From Candidatus Auribacterota bacterium (lineage in GTDB: Bacteria; Auribacterota; JAFGBW01): a stretch of 8,850 nt of DNA. Within the stretch, counting starts at the first letter, position 1. Each line of letters begins with the position of its first letter. The notes under the pieces were generated by a model. It ran no database searches, was not told where the DNA came from, and was given only the letters and a program-made list of their open reading frames with translations. Position numbers and translations under genes: made by a program. The stretch covers positions 1-8,850 of the forward strand of contig JAFGBW010000168.1 of assembly GCA_016932965.1 (NCBI GenBank), read 5' to 3'. Shown here piece by piece: positions 8,307 to 8,850 of this stretch.

Positions 8307-8354
8307 TTTTTCGAATTCATATTCAGTTATGGTGGGATTATCCTGTTCCCTGAT
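8307..8354 (-). other. In-frame upstream extension of the DRHyd gene lacking a standard start
   Basis: The frame stays open for 16 codons upstream of TTG 8306 until a TAG at 8355-8357, without ATG, GTG or TTG. Translated, it continues as ordinary protein-like sequence (TITEYEFEKLKNIKPP). An ATA codon at 8328-8330 is preceded by AGGA (8341-8344) at 10 nt, whereas TTG 8306 has no Shine-Dalgarno sequence. The true start may be this ATA, or an ATG here may have mutated to ATA. Confidence 0.45.
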
Positions 8355-8394
8355 CTAACTGGAGATGTGTTTTTTTAGATTATTAAATTTGTCT

Positions 8395-8449
8395 GCACGC
8401 GATACGGAAAATACACAAGCATTGCTTGTGTATTTTCCGTATCGCGTGC
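8395..8449. repeat. Type B hairpin, copy 2: 27-bp perfect inverted repeat
   Basis: The arms 8395-8421 (starting gcacgcgatacggaaaatac) and 8423-8449 are exact reverse complements around a single central base. A real hairpin would open a few central pairs (aag/ctt closing). It is GC-rich at the base and AT-rich near the tip, and no terminator-like T-run follows on the minus strand. It lies between the end of valS and the start of the DRHyd gene. Confidence 0.9.
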
Positions 8450-8454
8450 GCCTT

Positions 8455-8517
8455 TAAAATTTTTTGAAAGGTGCAGGAAAACTTTTTTATAAAAAAGTTT
8501 TCCTGCATTTTCCAAAA
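8455..8517 (-). repeat. Type A palindromic element, copy 2 (downstream of valS)
   Basis: The core 8472-8507 is a perfect 36-bp palindrome (starting tgcaggaaaactttttta). Its outer part differs from copy 1 by one base in each arm (tgcagg/cctgca against tgcggg/cccgca), a paired change that keeps the stem. The 15-nt linker at 8455-8469 is the exact reverse complement of 7475-7489. On the minus strand the order is valS stop, type A, linker, type B, as after typA. Confidence 0.8.
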
Positions 8518-8850
8518 TCATTTGAAAAATTGAAAAACAGTTTTCAATTTTTGCAATTCTTCCTGGGCCTGGGTGTGTTTGGATTTTTCATTATTGACGG
8601 CTTCGGGGGAGGCTTTGGAGAGGAAGCCGGGGTTGGAGAGTTTCCGGGAGAGGGTGGTGATGAAGGAGGATAGGTTCTCGATTTTGGCGGAGAGTTTGGT
8701 TCTTTCGGAATCGAAGTCGATGAGGGATTTATCGAGTTCCATGGAAACGGTTGCGATGGGTGTGACTTCGGAGGGCATGGGGGACTGGGGAGGATTTTCC
8801 GAGATTTCGATTCTGGAGGCCTTGAGCATTTTGAGGAGAAGGGGGTGTTC
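8518..8850 (-). CDS. valS: Valyl-tRNA synthetase, C-terminal end (3' part only)
   Basis: The frame is open to the right edge (the first codon read is 8848-8850), so only the last 110 residues plus TGA (8518-8520) are seen. The sequence matches the ValRS C-terminal tail: a short strand region, then IDFDSERTKLSAKIENL, then NPGFLSKASPEAVNNEKSK, and a closing helix. This is the antiparallel coiled-coil arm that contacts the tRNA elbow in ValRS; the catalytic core lies outside the window. The internal ATG at 8829 is not a real start. The extreme C-terminus (TVFQFFK) is AT-rich and abuts the type A element, which may overlap the last codons. Confidence 0.93.
   Translation of the reverse strand, partial: EHPLLLKMLKASRIEISENPPQSPMPSEVTPIATVSMELDKSLIDFDSERTKLSAKIENLSSFITTLSRKLSNPGFLSKASPEAVNNEKSKHTQAQEELQKLKTVFQFFK
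8525..8552. repeat. 12-bp perfect hairpin in the last codons of valS
   Basis: aaaaattgaaaa (8525-8536) and ttttcaattttt (8541-8552) are exact reverse complements around a 4-nt loop. It lies just inside the valS stop codon and adds to the stack of hairpins at this gene end. Its high A/T content makes a weak stem, and it may simply reflect local composition. Confidence 0.55.

Larger units (their letters stand above)
7407..8517. mobile_element. Possible cassette: DRHyd gene bracketed by inverted A-B / B-A elements
   Basis: The order is A1-B1, then the minus-strand gene, then B2-A2, with the two composite elements inverted relative to each other. The outer parts (A core plus linker) are conserved between ends, and the enclosed gene is more AT-rich than typA. 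This fits a roughly 1.1-kb insertion between two housekeeping genes. Against it: no target duplication or transposase is visible, and the B hairpins differ in sequence, which fits gene-end elements better. The call is tentative. Confidence 0.35.

Noticed and set aside
7407-8517. Retron msr-msd or a retron locus, given the long hairpins beside a DRHyd gene
   Set aside because: No reverse transcriptase is encoded in the window, the gene between the elements is complete, and the type A/type B order does not match a known msr-msd layout that I can recognise.
8464-8673. 69-codon plus-strand frame with a glycine-rich end
   Set aside because: It is antisense to valS and its glycine richness comes from the reverse strand of charged ValRS codons; it also starts inside the type A element.

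Overview
The window looks bacterial. It holds two housekeeping translation genes at the right (typA/bipA and the 3' end of valS), a secreted DUF3060-type protein, and the C-terminal part of a very large helical protein at the left. That large protein has Ig-like modules, a long charged helical region and an ending that recall the DUF4175-like membrane proteins of Planctomycetes, Verrucomicrobia, Lentisphaerae and Omnitrophica-like bacteria. The phylum is a guess. Base composition is uneven: typA is clearly GC-richer (35 of 60 bases are G or C at 7201-7260) than the small gene at 7584-8306 (14 of 60 at 8161-8220).

Layout, left to right. 1-4551 (+): 3' part of the large gene, open at the left edge, closed by a good intrinsic terminator. 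4586-4868: gene-free, with a 113-bp TA-flanked inverted-repeat element (MITE-like) and a likely sigma-70 promoter. 4869-5471 (+): exported DUF3060 protein, followed by a strong terminator. 5618-7405 (+): typA/bipA. 7407-7558: an imperfect palindrome (type A) followed by a 27-bp perfect hairpin (type B). 7584-8306 (-): winged-helix plus nucleoside-deoxyribosyltransferase-like (DRHyd) protein, a possible defence or stress effector. 8395-8517: a second type B/type A pair in mirror orientation. 8518-8850 (-): C-terminal end of valyl-tRNA synthetase, cut by the right edge.

The most unusual part is 7407-8517. The same composite element follows the stop codon of typA (+) and of valS (-): a palindrome with a tgcRggaaaa core, then a 22-23 nt linker containing an identical 15-mer, then a 27-bp perfect hairpin. 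The palindrome and linker are conserved between copies. The 27-bp stems are unrelated in sequence but share length and position. The copies are inverted relative to each other and bracket the DRHyd gene, giving the order A1-B1-gene-B2-A2. Two readings fit: a small mobile cassette with complex inverted ends carrying a defence-like gene, or a genome-wide family of gene-3'-end elements between two convergent housekeeping genes. Searching the rest of the genome for the core would separate them.

The other genes show no obvious functional link. TypA and ValRS both act in translation. The large protein and the DUF3060 protein are separate transcription units with their own terminators.
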